Shown: positions 6,969-17,094, counted from the first letter of the stretch. The stretch: 48,345 nt of DNA from Akkermansiaceae bacterium (GCA_025362955.1 JANYFB010000308.1:1-48345), one strand, 5' to 3'. The notes: generated by a model not told the origin, from the sequence alone. Numbers and translations: made by a program.

Positions 6969-9227
6969 ATGATTCCTTCTTGCATCACCGATGTGAACGA
7001 GTGGCTGGCCGGCCAGCGCTGCGTAGTCACAGCGCGGCTCGGTCAATATGCGCCGGAGCGATTCAACCTGCTGGTGAATGAAGCGAGGACTAAGCTAACC
7101 GAAAAGCCGTGTGAGGTGCATCTGTCCGGTTCTCGTTGGGTGGTAACAATGAAACGGACGCCAATCTTGGGAGATGTGCGGGCTTTGGATCTGGAGGTCG
7201 TCTTCACTTGTGAGTCGGGATTCTTACCGACGGCCAACGTTTCCGTGGAGTTGAATTTTTCCGATTGGTCTGATAAGAACTACGTGCTCATGCCCGCAGC
7301 CGCGTATGATGGAAATCGTTTCACTTCTCGCCGGTTGCCGTATTCCCCGAAGTTATGGTTTGTGGAGGATATCGGTCCTGACAAGCCAATCATCGTCACG
7401 GACATTCCGAAACTCAATGAACGTGGCGGTCCCTCACGCATTCAGGAACGCAGCGGCAGCATGTCGGTTCCATCCATCGGATTCCGATCCGCTGCGGATC
7501 GCAGGGGATTTTGGGTCAGGACTGGTCAGGGGAATTCACTTGGCGACTATGGCATCAGTATCGAGGAAAATCGCGATCGCACCAAGGCGACAATTTCCAT
7601 CAACTCCCCCCTGGTCCGTGAATTATATAGTTACCGGATATGTGACATGCGGTCTCCTTCGATGGATGTGCCGATGGATTTTAAAACAGGCGACGAGGTG
7701 AGAATTTCGTTTCGCCTCTACGCCTTCGATGCTCCGTCAGCACAATCGCTGTTCGATGAGTATGTAAAGATAAGGAAACCTGCCGTCACGCAACTCATAA
7801 ATCTCCTGCCATTTTCCGCATGTTTCGAGTTACAGGAAGAAAAATTCAATCGCGACAATTTCGTTCCTGAACACGGCTACTATTCCGTGGGACCACGCCA
7901 GAATTTTCTTCAGGACTGGCAGATCGGTTGGACCGGAGGCATGATCAGCACCTATCCGTTGCTCTTCGCGGGCGACGAACGCACGCGCGGCAATGTGTTG
8001 CGGAATTTCGACTGGCTCTTCCCTAACGGAATTAGTCCCTCGGGGTTTTTCTGGGACAGTGGAGCTCGCGGCACGGAATGGTATGGTGGTGACATCCGCA
8101 AGCCTCACACCGCGAACTGGCACCTCATCCGCAAAAGCGCCGACGCGGTTTTCTTCATCATCAAGCAATTCATGCTGATGGAGAAGCTTGGCATCGAGGT
8201 GAGACGATCCTGGAAGGAGGGCACGCGTTTGGTTTGCGACTCGTTGATGAGGCTGTGGAGGGACAACGGACAATTCGGGCAGTTCGTAGATTCGGTGTCA
8301 GGGGAGATTCGCGTTGGCGGCTCGACCAGCGCCGCGATTGCGCCCGCCGCGCTCGTGCTTGCGGCGGAATATTTTGAACAACCTGTCTATCTCGAAGTGG
8401 CGGTGGCCTCGGCCGAATATTTCTATCAAAACTACACCGTCGCCGGTTTGAGCTGCGGTGGGCCCGGAGATGCCTTGCAGAACCCCGATTCGGAATCCTG
8501 GTATGCGTTGATTGAATCCTACGTCGCGCTTCACGATGCCACAGGAGATCCGAAATGGATCGAGCGGGCAGGGGAAGCGGTCCGCCAGTTTTCGACATGG
8601 GTAGTGTCATATGATTTTAAATTTCCCCCGGAATCGATGTTTGGAAAAGCTGACATCCGCACGACGGGCTCGGTTTATGCAAATACCCAAAACAAACACT
8701 CCGCGCCGGGGCTGTGCACGTTTTCGGGGCTTGGCCTGTTCAAGTTGTTTCGGGCAACCGGTGATCAGTTCCCGCTGAATCTGTTGAGGGACATCGCCCA
8801 TGGACTGCCGCAGTATCTGCCGCATCCATTAAATCCGCTTGGTGATGCCGTCATCGGCCACATGTGCGAGCGAGTGAACATGACCGACTGGGAAGGCCCA
8901 GAGCGCATCGGTGAGACGCTTCGCATGACGACTTGGGCAGAGACCTCGCTGATGCTCACGACGGTTGAAATACCGGGAATCTATGTTCAGGCGGATCGAT
9001 CACTGGTTATCGCTTTCGATCATGTCATTGTGGATATCGTCTCGGATGATGAGGCGGAGTTTAGCGTGAAGATATATAATCCTACTGCGGCCACGGCCAG
9101 CGTTAGGATTTTTTCGGAAATTGCCGCCGGGTTGCTACTGCCTTTGCCTGAGAATTATCTTTTTGAGTGTCCTGCCGTAAACCTCATGCCCGGCGAATCA
9201 ACCGAAATTGCGTTTTCGAAATCATGA
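6969..9227 (+). CDS. Cytoplasmic six-hairpin (alpha/alpha) glycosidase-like protein, unassigned family
   Basis: A 752-aa protein without a signal peptide. About 270 N-terminal residues look like beta-sandwich sequence ('LDLEVVFTCESGFLPTANV'). From about residue 275 to 690 there are aromatic-rich helical hairpins typical of the (alpha/alpha)6 superfamily, such as 'WQIGWTGGMISTYPLLFAG' and 'WYALIESYVALHDATGDPKW'. A short beta domain closes the protein. The architecture is that of cytoplasmic six-hairpin glycosidases or phosphorylases, but I cannot match it to a named GH family. It is tightly packed between the symporter gene and the 9224 gene (ATGA overlap), so a role on imported oligosaccharides is likely. 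Confidence 0.62.
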   Translation: MIPSCITDVNEWLAGQRCVVTARLGQYAPERFNLLVNEARTKLTEKPCEVHLSGSRWVVTMKRTPILGDVRALDLEVVFTCESGFLPTANVSVELNFSDWSDKNYVLMPAAAYDGNRFTSRRLPYSPKLWFVEDIGPDKPIIVTDIPKLNERGGPSRIQERSGSMSVPSIGFRSAADRRGFWVRTGQGNSLGDYGISIEENRDRTKATISINSPLVRELYSYRICDMRSPSMDVPMDFKTGDEVRISFRLYAFDAPSAQSLFDEYVKIRKPAVTQLINLLPFSACFELQEEKFNRDNFVPEHGYYSVGPRQNFLQDWQIGWTGGMISTYPLLFAGDERTRGNVLRNFDWLFPNGISPSGFFWDSGARGTEWYGGDIRKPHTANWHLIRKSADAVFFIIKQFMLMEKLGIEVRRSWKEGTRLVCDSLMRLWRDNGQFGQFVDSVSGEIRVGGSTSAAIAPAALVLAAEYFEQPVYLEVAVASAEYFYQNYTVAGLSCGGPGDALQNPDSESWYALIESYVALHDATGDPKWIERAGEAVRQFSTWVVSYDFKFPPESMFGKADIRTTGSVYANTQNKHSAPGLCTFSGLGLFKLFRATGDQFPLNLLRDIAHGLPQYLPHPLNPLGDAVIGHMCERVNMTDWEGPERIGETLRMTTWAETSLMLTTVEIPGIYVQADRSLVIAFDHVIVDIVSDDEAEFSVKIYNPTAATASVRIFSEIAAGLLLPLPENYLFECPAVNLMPGESTEIAFSKS

Positions 9228-10282
9228 ACAAGCGCTATCTGTTTGCTGTTTTCTCATTTCTCCTTCTGCCAATCCATACCGGATGGTCTGGGGATGTTTC
9301 CGGCAATCTTGCATTTGAGACCAGTGCTCTAATGAAGGAATTCGCCCATGTGGAGAGGAAGAAGCCACCGGTGGATTGGCAGTCGCGATCCGGCGCATCC
9401 GGTATGAATTTACTGTGGGAGGCGGACCATTCCAAACCTTGGTATATCGAATACCAAAAGGAGGGGAGAAACTTCATCACGGCGGGTCTGGCTTATGATA
9501 ACAAGGAATCGGTCCACTGGGGTCTGAAAATCCTTGCCTGGGGATTCTCTCGGATGGCCCCGGATGGACAGTTCAAGCATCCGGATTGTTATCATAGCGC
9601 ATCGTTTTTAGTGGAAGCTGCCGCCCATTCCATACTTCTGCTAGAGTCATCTCCATGGCGCGATGAATTCGCCGATGAAACTGCAGCGATCAAGCCAATG
9701 TTACATGCTGCCGCCCGCTGGATGATCCGACCGGATATCGACGTACTCAATTGGCCCGACGACAACAACTATCCACGCATTTTCGGCGAGCGGCGCTATG
9801 CCCACCGCCGGTTCCTCGATGCTGCGGCGCTTGGCGAGGTCGGTATGATTTTTCAAGACAAGGAGTTGTTGGAAAAAGCGGTCTGGCTGGTCCGCAATGG
9901 CATCGCTTTCCAACAGTCGGATGGAGTCAATCCGGAAAAATATGGGCACGACACGTCCTATCAGGCACTCGGTCTGACTTACGCCTGCCGTTACTATCAG
10001 ATCGTAGCCAGTGATGCCACGCGTATAGAAATGCAGCCGATGCTGGACAAGGGATTTGGCTGGTTACTTAATCGCATCCAGCCGGATGGAAGTGTGAATG
10101 CCACAGGCAACACGCGGACTGGACCCGCCGCAGAACCGGGCCGTGATGGCAAGCCTAAAGGACTCGACTATCAAACGACCGCTGTCTGCATCGCTTGGCA
10201 CTCACAGCTCGTAGGTCGCCCGGACTTGGAAAAAACCGCGCGCCGGGTTTTTGAATTCGATCTGAAATCCAAAGGGAATTGA
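9224..10282 (+). CDS. Secreted alpha/alpha-toroid protein of unknown function
   Basis: The track start at 9167 lies inside the preceding gene. I prefer ATG 9224, which overlaps the upstream stop (ATGA) and gives a clean signal peptide 'MNKRYLFAVFSFLLLPIHTG'. The mature protein is about 330 aa and built of helical repeats with conserved aromatic and acidic positions ('PDCYHSASFLVEAAAHSILL', 'KYGHDTSYQALGLTYACRYY'), like the toroids of polysaccharide lyases and GH88/105 enzymes. I do not recognise a specific family. Its location inside the operon suggests that it acts on the same polysaccharide in the periplasm or outside the cell. Confidence 0.62.
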   Translation: MNKRYLFAVFSFLLLPIHTGWSGDVSGNLAFETSALMKEFAHVERKKPPVDWQSRSGASGMNLLWEADHSKPWYIEYQKEGRNFITAGLAYDNKESVHWGLKILAWGFSRMAPDGQFKHPDCYHSASFLVEAAAHSILLLESSPWRDEFADETAAIKPMLHAAARWMIRPDIDVLNWPDDNNYPRIFGERRYAHRRFLDAAALGEVGMIFQDKELLEKAVWLVRNGIAFQQSDGVNPEKYGHDTSYQALGLTYACRYYQIVASDATRIEMQPMLDKGFGWLLNRIQPDGSVNATGNTRTGPAAEPGRDGKPKGLDYQTTAVCIAWHSQLVGRPDLEKTARRVFEFDLKSKGN

Positions 10283-10287
10283 ATTTT

Positions 10288-11808
10288 GTGGCTTACAAGA
10301 ATCCCATTATCCCCGGCTTTTATCCCGATCCAAGTGTCTGCCGGGTTGGGGAGGATTTTTACTTGGTCAACAGCTCGTTCGAGTATTTTCCCGGAGTTCC
10401 GATCTGGCATAGCCGGGATCTGGTGAACTGGCGGCAGATTGGCAATGTGTTGTCCCGCGAGTCTCAATTGCCCCTTTACGGCTGCGCTTGTTCCGATGGG
10501 ATTTATGCGGCCACGATCCGCTATAACGCAGGAGTATTTTATATGATCACGACGCTGGTGAAATCCGGCGAGTATCTAAACTTTTACGTGACCGCCACCA
10601 ACCCAGCCGGTCCATGGTCGGAGCGGGTAATTTATGACCAGAGCGGCATTGATCCCTCGTTGTTTTTCGATGATGATGGAAGGGTCTATTTCCAGTCGAA
10701 TCGGGGCATGACTTTCAAGATGGCGCGGGCCATCTATCAAAGCGAGATCGATGTCAATACCGGGCGACGGCTCTGCGAACCGAAGTTACTCTGGCCCGGA
10801 ACAGGCGGATGTTATGTGGAGGCGCCGCACCTTTATAAAAAGAACGGCTGGTATTACCTGATGGCAGCGGAGGGCGGCACTGCATACGGACACATGGTGA
10901 CTATAGCCCGTAGTCGCAGTGTCTGGGGGCCATTTGAGTCGTGTCCTCACAATCCGATTCTCTCGAACCGCCATGCCTACGAGGAACTTCACGGCACCGG
11001 CCATGGCGATCTAATCGAAGCCCCAGGCGGCTCATGGTGGATGGTGCACCTCGCGTTCCGCAAAACCGTGGGAGATGTCCATACGATAGGCCGGGAAACG
11101 TGTCTTGCTCCGGTCACATGGATGGACGACTGGCCGGTGGTGAATGGAGATGGAACTAACAAAGAGTTGGTGGATGTGCCGGTCTTGCCGCAACAACTTT
11201 GGCCGACGGTGGCTGATGACTTTGCCGGGGTGGAGTTACCATTCAACTGGATGTATCTCCGAAACCCCAAGGCCTCTAATTACTCACTGAGCGAGCGCAA
11301 AGGATATCTCCGATTGCATGGCGCGGCGGAAACTCTAGGAGAGATCGCTTCACCTACTCTCGTCGCACGGCGTCAGCAACATTTTGACTTCCAAGCTGAA
11401 ACCCGGTTGGAGTTTGATCCGCTGAACGAAAACGAAGAGGCTGGGTTGACCCTGCTGATGACGAACGAGCATCATTATGATTTCCATATCACTCGCAAGA
11501 ACGGCCAGCGGATGTTGCTGGTCAAATATACTTTGGAGACCATCCGACAAACTGCAGCGGAGATTCCGCTTATGGAAGGGGCGGTCGATCTTCGGATTTC
11601 AGGCACCAGGGCATACTATCATTTTTCATTCGCACAACGCGATGGGATCTTCGGGGAAATCGCCAAGGTTAATACCCGCTATTTAGCGACGGAAGTCACT
11701 GGCGGCTACAATGGCGTCGTCATCGGGCTTTATGCGACGGGGAATGGTGAAGCCTGTGCTGCCAACGCGGACTTTTGCGGATTCAAATATCTACCGGGCA
11801 ATCATTAA
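10288..11808 (+). CDS. Glycoside hydrolase family 43 (beta-xylosidase/arabinofuranosidase type) with C-terminal beta-sandwich
   Basis: A cytoplasmic exo-glycosidase, five-bladed propeller plus a GH43 C-terminal sandwich. All three catalytic acids are visible: the base Asp in 'FYPDPSVCRVG' near residue 13, the pKa-modulating Asp in 'GIDPSLFFDDDG' near residue 125, and the acid Glu in 'VEAPHLYKKNGWYYL' near residue 180. Residues after about 310 form the accessory sandwich. I choose GTG 10288 (506 aa) rather than TTG 10279, because AAAGGGA lies 11 bp before the GTG and only 2-3 bp before the TTG. There is no signal peptide. Family 43 members of this layout usually remove beta-xylosyl or alpha-arabinosyl units; the exact sugar is not decided by the sequence. 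Confidence 0.9.
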   Translation: MAYKNPIIPGFYPDPSVCRVGEDFYLVNSSFEYFPGVPIWHSRDLVNWRQIGNVLSRESQLPLYGCACSDGIYAATIRYNAGVFYMITTLVKSGEYLNFYVTATNPAGPWSERVIYDQSGIDPSLFFDDDGRVYFQSNRGMTFKMARAIYQSEIDVNTGRRLCEPKLLWPGTGGCYVEAPHLYKKNGWYYLMAAEGGTAYGHMVTIARSRSVWGPFESCPHNPILSNRHAYEELHGTGHGDLIEAPGGSWWMVHLAFRKTVGDVHTIGRETCLAPVTWMDDWPVVNGDGTNKELVDVPVLPQQLWPTVADDFAGVELPFNWMYLRNPKASNYSLSERKGYLRLHGAAETLGEIASPTLVARRQQHFDFQAETRLEFDPLNENEEAGLTLLMTNEHHYDFHITRKNGQRMLLVKYTLETIRQTAAEIPLMEGAVDLRISGTRAYYHFSFAQRDGIFGEIAKVNTRYLATEVTGGYNGVVIGLYATGNGEACAANADFCGFKYLPGNH

Positions 11809-11826
11809 TCGATTCCACAGCATTAT

Positions 11827-13581
11827 ATGTCCGCATTCATTCTTGATATGGTCCACCACAATCCGGGCGAACCGCCGTTCCAGTCGCGGTTTCTTGATCC
11901 CGCGCATCTGGTGGACTACGGGTTCAATGGCCAGGTTTTCAAACACATCAATTGCATCGCCACGTTTGAAAAGCTGGGTGTGGATGTGTTTCCCGCGGGC
12001 ACGCCAGAGCGGAAGTGGCTGGATGAGTTCACGCCGGGGATTGAGCAGCAGATCGCGGCGGCCAAAGCAAAGGGGCTGACGGTTTTCTATCATATTGATC
12101 TTTTCGTTCTGCCGAAGCGGTTGGTAGATCATTTCCGGGAAGAGATATGTGATCCGGTATCCGGGCGAATCCTGTTGGAGCGGCCCATGACTTTGGAAAT
12201 CCATCGTGCTTTGTTCGCGGAGCTTGTAGAGCGCTTTCCGGAGGTGGATGGTTATATCATCCGTGTGGGTGAAACATATCTATTTGATACGCCCCACCAT
12301 GTCGGAAATGGCCCGATTCCAAGAATAGGAGATGCGTGGTCGCCCACCTATCTTTATGAAGAAACTCTGGCGAAAACCCAGGGCGGGCAGGTTTGGACAT
12401 CCGCGCAGGTGGAGGCCTATGTCGAACTGATCGGCTTCCTGAGGGATGAAATTTGTGTGATCCATGACCGGATGCTTTTTTTCCGCACATGGGATATCTT
12501 TCCGGATAAATTCCATGCGCGGCTTGATCACTATCTGGAAGTGACGGATCAGATCGAGCCTCATGCAAATTTGGTTTTTTCCGTCAAACACACGGCTCTC
12601 GATTTCTGGCGGCATGTGAAATTCAACGAGTGCCTGACGAGGGGAAGGCATCGCCAAATCATCGAGGTCCAATGCCAACGCGAGTATGAAGGCAAGGGGG
12701 CCTATCCGAACTATGTGATGGATGGCGTGATCAACGGCTTCGAGGAGAATGCCATAAAAAAGGGTCTGGGTGAGGTGCTGGACGATCCTTTGATTGTCGG
12801 AGTCTATGCTTGGTCGCGAGGCGGCGGATGGTATGGTCCTTACATTTCAAATGAACTGTGGCCCGATTTGAATGCCTTCGTGTTGGCCCGGTTCGTCAAA
12901 GATCCGTCGCGGTCGGAGGAGGAGATATTCCACGAGTATGCAGTCGGTAAAATCGGACTCACGGCGGCAGACGCGAGGCGCTTCCGGCAACTTTGCCTGC
13001 TCTCGGCGACGGCAATTCTCAAAGGACGGCACTGCGAGGTGTTCGACCGTGAGTTGGATGAAGCAGTGCTTCCGACCGCTTGCTGGATGCGTGATGATCG
13101 GCTCGGCGGACGCGAACAGTTAGGGCTCGTCCTCGACTACCTATCAAAAAACGATCTGCTCGTTCATGCGCTTACTGAGAAAGCCGAAGCGGTTGCGATC
13201 TGGCGGCAAATCGCGGATCTCGCGAATACCATCGACTGGCCGGAGGGGCCTGCGGGCGGATTCGCAAGAATTTCTGCTGAATATGGGCGGTTGCTGTTTG
13301 AAATCATCCATCACGGCTGGCGGGTGCTGATCGCCGGACAGCGCGGAGAGAATGCGGGGGATTATGACTCCAAGGAACTCGCGGATGCGATTTTCTGCTA
13401 CTTGGAAAGCTGGCAGGATTACCGTTTGCTGGCAGCCCATCATGGTTGCCCGTCGCTTTATCGGGGAGATTACTTCAGTTTGCCGGGTGCTCCGGCTGCT
13501 CCCGGATTGAATGAATCGGTCTCGCATTACAAGAGACTTTCACTGTTAGGAAAAACGTCTTTGAACCAATTACCGAAATGA
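11827..13581 (+). CDS. GH67-like (alpha-glucuronidase-related) TIM-barrel glycosidase
   Basis: A 584-aa cytoplasmic protein without signal peptide. The middle part resembles GH67 alpha-glucuronidases in order of motifs: 'FSVKHTALDFWRHVKFNECL' at about residues 250-270, then 'IEVQCQREYEGKGAYPNYV', comparable with the 'KNGP.DF.PRE' and 'E.Q..QEY.G' blocks of that family. 'IIRVGETYLF' near residue 145 supplies a candidate catalytic Glu. The N-terminal domain of true GH67 enzymes is missing, so it may be a separate related family. If the activity is conserved it would remove glucuronic acid side groups. It starts 19 bp after the GH43 gene and its stop overlaps the next start. Confidence 0.55.
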   Translation: MSAFILDMVHHNPGEPPFQSRFLDPAHLVDYGFNGQVFKHINCIATFEKLGVDVFPAGTPERKWLDEFTPGIEQQIAAAKAKGLTVFYHIDLFVLPKRLVDHFREEICDPVSGRILLERPMTLEIHRALFAELVERFPEVDGYIIRVGETYLFDTPHHVGNGPIPRIGDAWSPTYLYEETLAKTQGGQVWTSAQVEAYVELIGFLRDEICVIHDRMLFFRTWDIFPDKFHARLDHYLEVTDQIEPHANLVFSVKHTALDFWRHVKFNECLTRGRHRQIIEVQCQREYEGKGAYPNYVMDGVINGFEENAIKKGLGEVLDDPLIVGVYAWSRGGGWYGPYISNELWPDLNAFVLARFVKDPSRSEEEIFHEYAVGKIGLTAADARRFRQLCLLSATAILKGRHCEVFDRELDEAVLPTACWMRDDRLGGREQLGLVLDYLSKNDLLVHALTEKAEAVAIWRQIADLANTIDWPEGPAGGFARISAEYGRLLFEIIHHGWRVLIAGQRGENAGDYDSKELADAIFCYLESWQDYRLLAAHHGCPSLYRGDYFSLPGAPAAPGLNESVSHYKRLSLLGKTSLNQLPK

Positions 13582-16133
13582 AACTCATCTTAGCTCTCAT
13601 CTTCGCTTCTGCGACTATCAAACCGTGCGCTTTCGCACAGGATGTAGTGCAGCGCAAACTTTCGACTGAATCGAGTGCGGACGAGGTTCTCGATGGCAAG
13701 TATCCTTTCCCTCCTTCGCCCGAAGTGAAAACCGGGAGTGATCTTGCGGGATTTGCTGAGGACCGGATTTCCAAGGTTCCCGCGCCCGGAATCCATCCGA
13801 GGATCTTGCTCAGTCCGCAAGATTTGCCGGACCTCCGCCGCCGGCTGAAGGACACAGAAACCGGACGCGCGCTTTATGCCACGTTGAAATTCCGCACCGC
13901 CGGCGCGCTCCGCAACCCGAAAGAATGGAGCAGCCAACTGTATGCCAAGCTCGCTGCGGGGGATGAAGCCGGGGTGTTGGCGTTGGTGGAAGAGCACAAG
14001 GGTTTTCCTCCCGGCATCGGGCACTATCAGCCTTGGTTGTATGCCATCGTCATGGAGTCGTTCGACGCGATGATTTCCGGCGACGAGGCGCAGGGAAAAC
14101 AGGCCGCCACCGCCATCGCCACCTATGCGAAACTGATTCAGCCAAATTTGGAGCGCGTTCTCAACGGGCCGATGAATGACGACGTCTGGCGAGCGAAAAC
14201 CTCCGGTCCCACCACAGGCTATGGCTCATCCGATCAGGGGATGCGCGAGGGAGTGGGCGGGCATTTGTTAGGATATGCCTATGATTTCAGCTATAACTTC
14301 ATGTCGGACTCACAGCGCGCCACGGTGCGTGGTGTGATTTCAACGGCCACCAAAGGCCGCTTGTGGATGGGGGCGCGGCTGCCGCATCATTTCAGGAATT
14401 GGAACTGGATCGCGGTGGGTCTCCAACAGCCGTTGTTGGCGCTGGCAATCGAAGGTGAGGAGGGTTCCGATCCGCGGGTTTATAAAATGGGGGTGGAGAT
14501 TGCCCGGGACTATCTAACTTACGCCATTTCTCCTAGTGGTGAGTCAACGGAAGCGGTGGGCTACACCCAATTCGGCTTGGTCTGGGGAAATCCGTTTTTT
14601 GTCGCTGCCACCCGGCGCGGAGACAATCTGCTAGGCCACAGCCATCATCGGGCGATGCTCGACTGGTATATCCAGAGCATGGAGCCAAGCCTGGACCATT
14701 TCACCAGCCATGGCGATGGCGGCGATGGCCCGCCGACGATCTGGACGCTCTCAATGTGGCATTACTTTTTCCCTAAAGACCGGCGGGCGGACTTTCTTTG
14801 GCATTGTTTCCTAACGAAATCCGAAGGCACACCGCTGGCGGCAAACGCGCTCGATGTGCAGAACGATCCCGCCACGCGACACCTCCCGGTGCCAGAGAGT
14901 TTCAGTCCGCTGAAGGGGAATTTCCACATCATCGAGCCGATGCTGTGGGCCAGCGACGACCGCATGGATCTGTCGGTCAAACCCGGCGATTTTAAATTTC
15001 CGACGATGAGATTCGACCCCGTTCGCGGATCGCTGAATGCCCGCAGTGGTTGGGATGCGGATGCGACGGCGGTGCAGTTCGAGTGTCGTGTGGATTCCGT
15101 CGGTGGAAGCCATGAACATGCCGACCGCACGAATTTCACCTTATTCGCGCTCGGGCGCGCCTGGGCATCAGATTAATTTCGCTCGGTCGAGACGCGTCAT
15201 CATAACAACATTTTGATCGACGGTCTGGGGCAGGGGTTCTGGCCAGGACCGGGCGAGTGGCTGGGCTATCAGGAGAAGGGCGGCGTGATCATCGCAGCGG
15301 CGGATGCAAAGGACGCCTATAACTGGGTGTGGCCCAAGCAGATCGCCAGTGAGCCAGCGGAGTTCGAACGTTTCAAGTTTCCGCGCTGGGAGAGTTATGC
15401 CCAAGAGTCCGAGATTTTCCGAGAGAAGTATGCCAATGTGCCGGTCGAGCGTGACACGCGGCCCGGGGTGGTTGCATTTTGGAAAGGCTATGAAATGACC
15501 GATCCGAGGTTGTGGGATGAAGACGCCTGGCCGGTGCGGCTGCCCCATAATCCGGTGCAGCGTGCATTTCGAAGCATTGCATTTAACCGGAATGAAAAGC
15601 CATGGCTGCTCGTCGTCGATGACATTCAAAAGGGAGATACGGAACACCTCTACGAATGGCTGATGCAGACCGGCTTCAACACCGAAACGATTTCCATCAA
15701 TGGCAACGACATCATTCTGGGTGATGCCACGGTAAAGCGCGATGCAAGGGGCATGCCCGCTCCGCAGAAGGGTGATCGGCAGCTTCTGGTCCGTGTGCTG
15801 GACTTGAAGGATCCCGCTGATCCGCGTTTTTTCTGCACTAAGCCGTCTTTCCGGTTAGAGGCGTTCGAGCGCAAGGACACGCTGGTTCCTGAGAATAAAA
15901 CGGGGGCACTCAGCGGTGCGCGTTCTTTCGGGATGGACAAGCGGCTCGTCATTGCAAGCCGTGCGGTAGCTCCGGATTTTAAAATCCTGTTGTTTCCCCA
16001 TCGTAAGGGCGACGCATTGCCGGTCACGAGCTGGAGTGAGGATTCTACGCGGCTTACGATTGAGACAGGTAGCGAAAAACACACGCTTACCCTGAAAAAA
16101 GAAGGCGGGCGGACGCTACTGTCGTCAGAATAA
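13578..16133 (+). pseudogene. Heparinase II/III-family polysaccharide lyase interrupted by an in-frame TAA
   Basis: One continuous reading frame of about 850 codons is split by a single TAA at 15174-15176 (codon 533). Before it: signal peptide 'MKLILALIFASATIKPCAFA', the 'APGIHPRILLSPQDLPDLRR' entry motif near residue 70, an (alpha/alpha) toroid, and 'SHEHADRTNF' near residue 512. Directly after the stop, in the same frame, the beta-sandwich continues with 'FRSVETRHHNNILIDG' and runs to a normal stop at 16131. One base change (for example AAA, CAA or GAA to TAA) explains the break. The truncated product keeps the toroid but loses most of the sandwich, so it is probably inactive unless the stop is a sequencing error. 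The start overlaps the upstream stop (ATGA). Confidence 0.88.
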
Positions 16134-16145
16134 AAGCATGGAGCT

Positions 16146-16183
16146 GACGCAAAAAAGCCCCACTGCGACGCAACAATGCCCCT
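16146..16183 (+). promoter_or_regulatory. Predicted AraC/XylR-type operator, copy 2 (isomerase-GH105 unit)
   Basis: Half-sites GACGCAAAAAAGCCCC at 16146 and GACGCAACAATGCCCC at 16167 start 21 bp apart, in the 91-bp gap after the heparinase pseudogene. The track ORF at 16138 reads through this element, so that start is most likely false. Confidence 0.75.
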
Positions 16184-16195
16184 CAACAAGTGCTG

Positions 16196-16201
16196 GATAC
16201 T
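16196..16201 (+). promoter_or_regulatory. Predicted -10 element GATACT
   Basis: GATACT begins exactly 12 bp after the CCCCT that ends the second half-site. Equivalent hexamers lie at the same spacing after the operators at 20138 (GATACC) and 44608 (GATGCT). The -35 region would then fall inside the second half-site, as in activator-dependent AraC promoters. Predicted transcription start is near 16208. Confidence 0.5.
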
Positions 16202-16224
16202 GCGGCAGAATTTCAGGCGATCCA

Positions 16225-17094
16225 TTGAACGCAACCCTGCACAACCCCGTGTTCCGTCTGGGAATCCGCGCCCACGACATCGGTCAGTTTCCCGCCAAGG
16301 TCTTGGCACGCATGGTTTCGGACAAGGGATTGGACTGTGTCCAACTTGCCTTGGGAAAGGCCATTGAGGGATTGGACCTTAAACCAGGGCTGATCACTAC
16401 AGCCTTGGCTGCCGAGATAGGTGGAGCCTTTGCAACACATGACGTGCGGATCGAGGTTCTGGGTTGTTATATCAATCCAATCCATCCCGATTTGACAGTT
16501 AGAAAATCACTGCTGGGACTGTTTAAGGAGCATTTGAGGCACGCGCGGGAGTTCGGTTGCAACATCGTGGCACTCGAAAGCGGATCTTTAAACGCTGATT
16601 ATTCGCCTCATCCGGGCAACTCGGGCGAAGCCGCGTTTCTTGAGCTATTGGAAAGTGTCCGCGAACTGGTAGCTGAGGCGGAATGCTGCGGAGTCTGCGT
16701 CGGAATTGAGGCGGTGACCCACCATGTGCTTTCGACACCCGAGCGGATGCGGCGCTTATTGGATGAGATTCCTTCGCCCCACCTGCAGGTGGTTTTCGAT
16801 CCAGTGAACCTTCTCTCGCTGGAGAATTGGGTGGCGCAGCGTGAGATTTTGCAGCGTTCGTTCGATCTGTTTGGGGATCGAATCGGCGTGGTCCACGCGA
16901 AAGATTTCCGGATCGGGCAGGGCCGTCTGCTGGTCTGTCCAGCGGGCACCGGGCTGTTGGATTTCAGACTGATCCTTTCCTGGCTGGCACGCCACAAGCC
17001 TGGGATAGCAATGTTGTTAGAAGAGGTCGCTCCAGAACACATCGCCTCGTGCGCCAGTCATCTTGAATATTCCAAATATCTATCCATTTCATGA
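16225..17094 (+). CDS. Sugar phosphate isomerase/epimerase (xylose-isomerase-like TIM barrel)
   Basis: A cytoplasmic TIM-barrel protein of the AP-endonuclease-2/sugar isomerase family. Metal-ligand-type residues appear in the usual order: 'VALESGS' near residue 115, 'CVGIEAVTHHVL' near 160, 'LQVVFDPVNLL' near 190, 'IGVVHAKDFR' near 223 and 'MLLEEVAPE' near 268. I place the start at TTG 16225 (289 aa), preceded by CAGGCGA at a good distance and downstream of the predicted promoter; the annotated ATG 16138 would put the operator inside the gene. It probably converts a monosaccharide released by the pathway; the substrate is not visible. Its stop overlaps the next ATG. Confidence 0.82.
   Translation: MNATLHNPVFRLGIRAHDIGQFPAKVLARMVSDKGLDCVQLALGKAIEGLDLKPGLITTALAAEIGGAFATHDVRIEVLGCYINPIHPDLTVRKSLLGLFKEHLRHAREFGCNIVALESGSLNADYSPHPGNSGEAAFLELLESVRELVAEAECCGVCVGIEAVTHHVLSTPERMRRLLDEIPSPHLQVVFDPVNLLSLENWVAQREILQRSFDLFGDRIGVVHAKDFRIGQGRLLVCPAGTGLLDFRLILSWLARHKPGIAMLLEEVAPEHIASCASHLEYSKYLSIS

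Noticed and set aside
15174-15176. Stop-codon recoding (selenocysteine or pyrrolysine)
   Set aside because: The codon is TAA, not TGA or TAG, and no recoding structure is apparent; a point mutation or base-call error is simpler.
16138-16224. N-terminal extension of the isomerase from ATG 16138
   Set aside because: It reads through the operator repeats and predicted -10 element and its residues do not look like protein of this family; TTG 16225 with a ribosome site is better.
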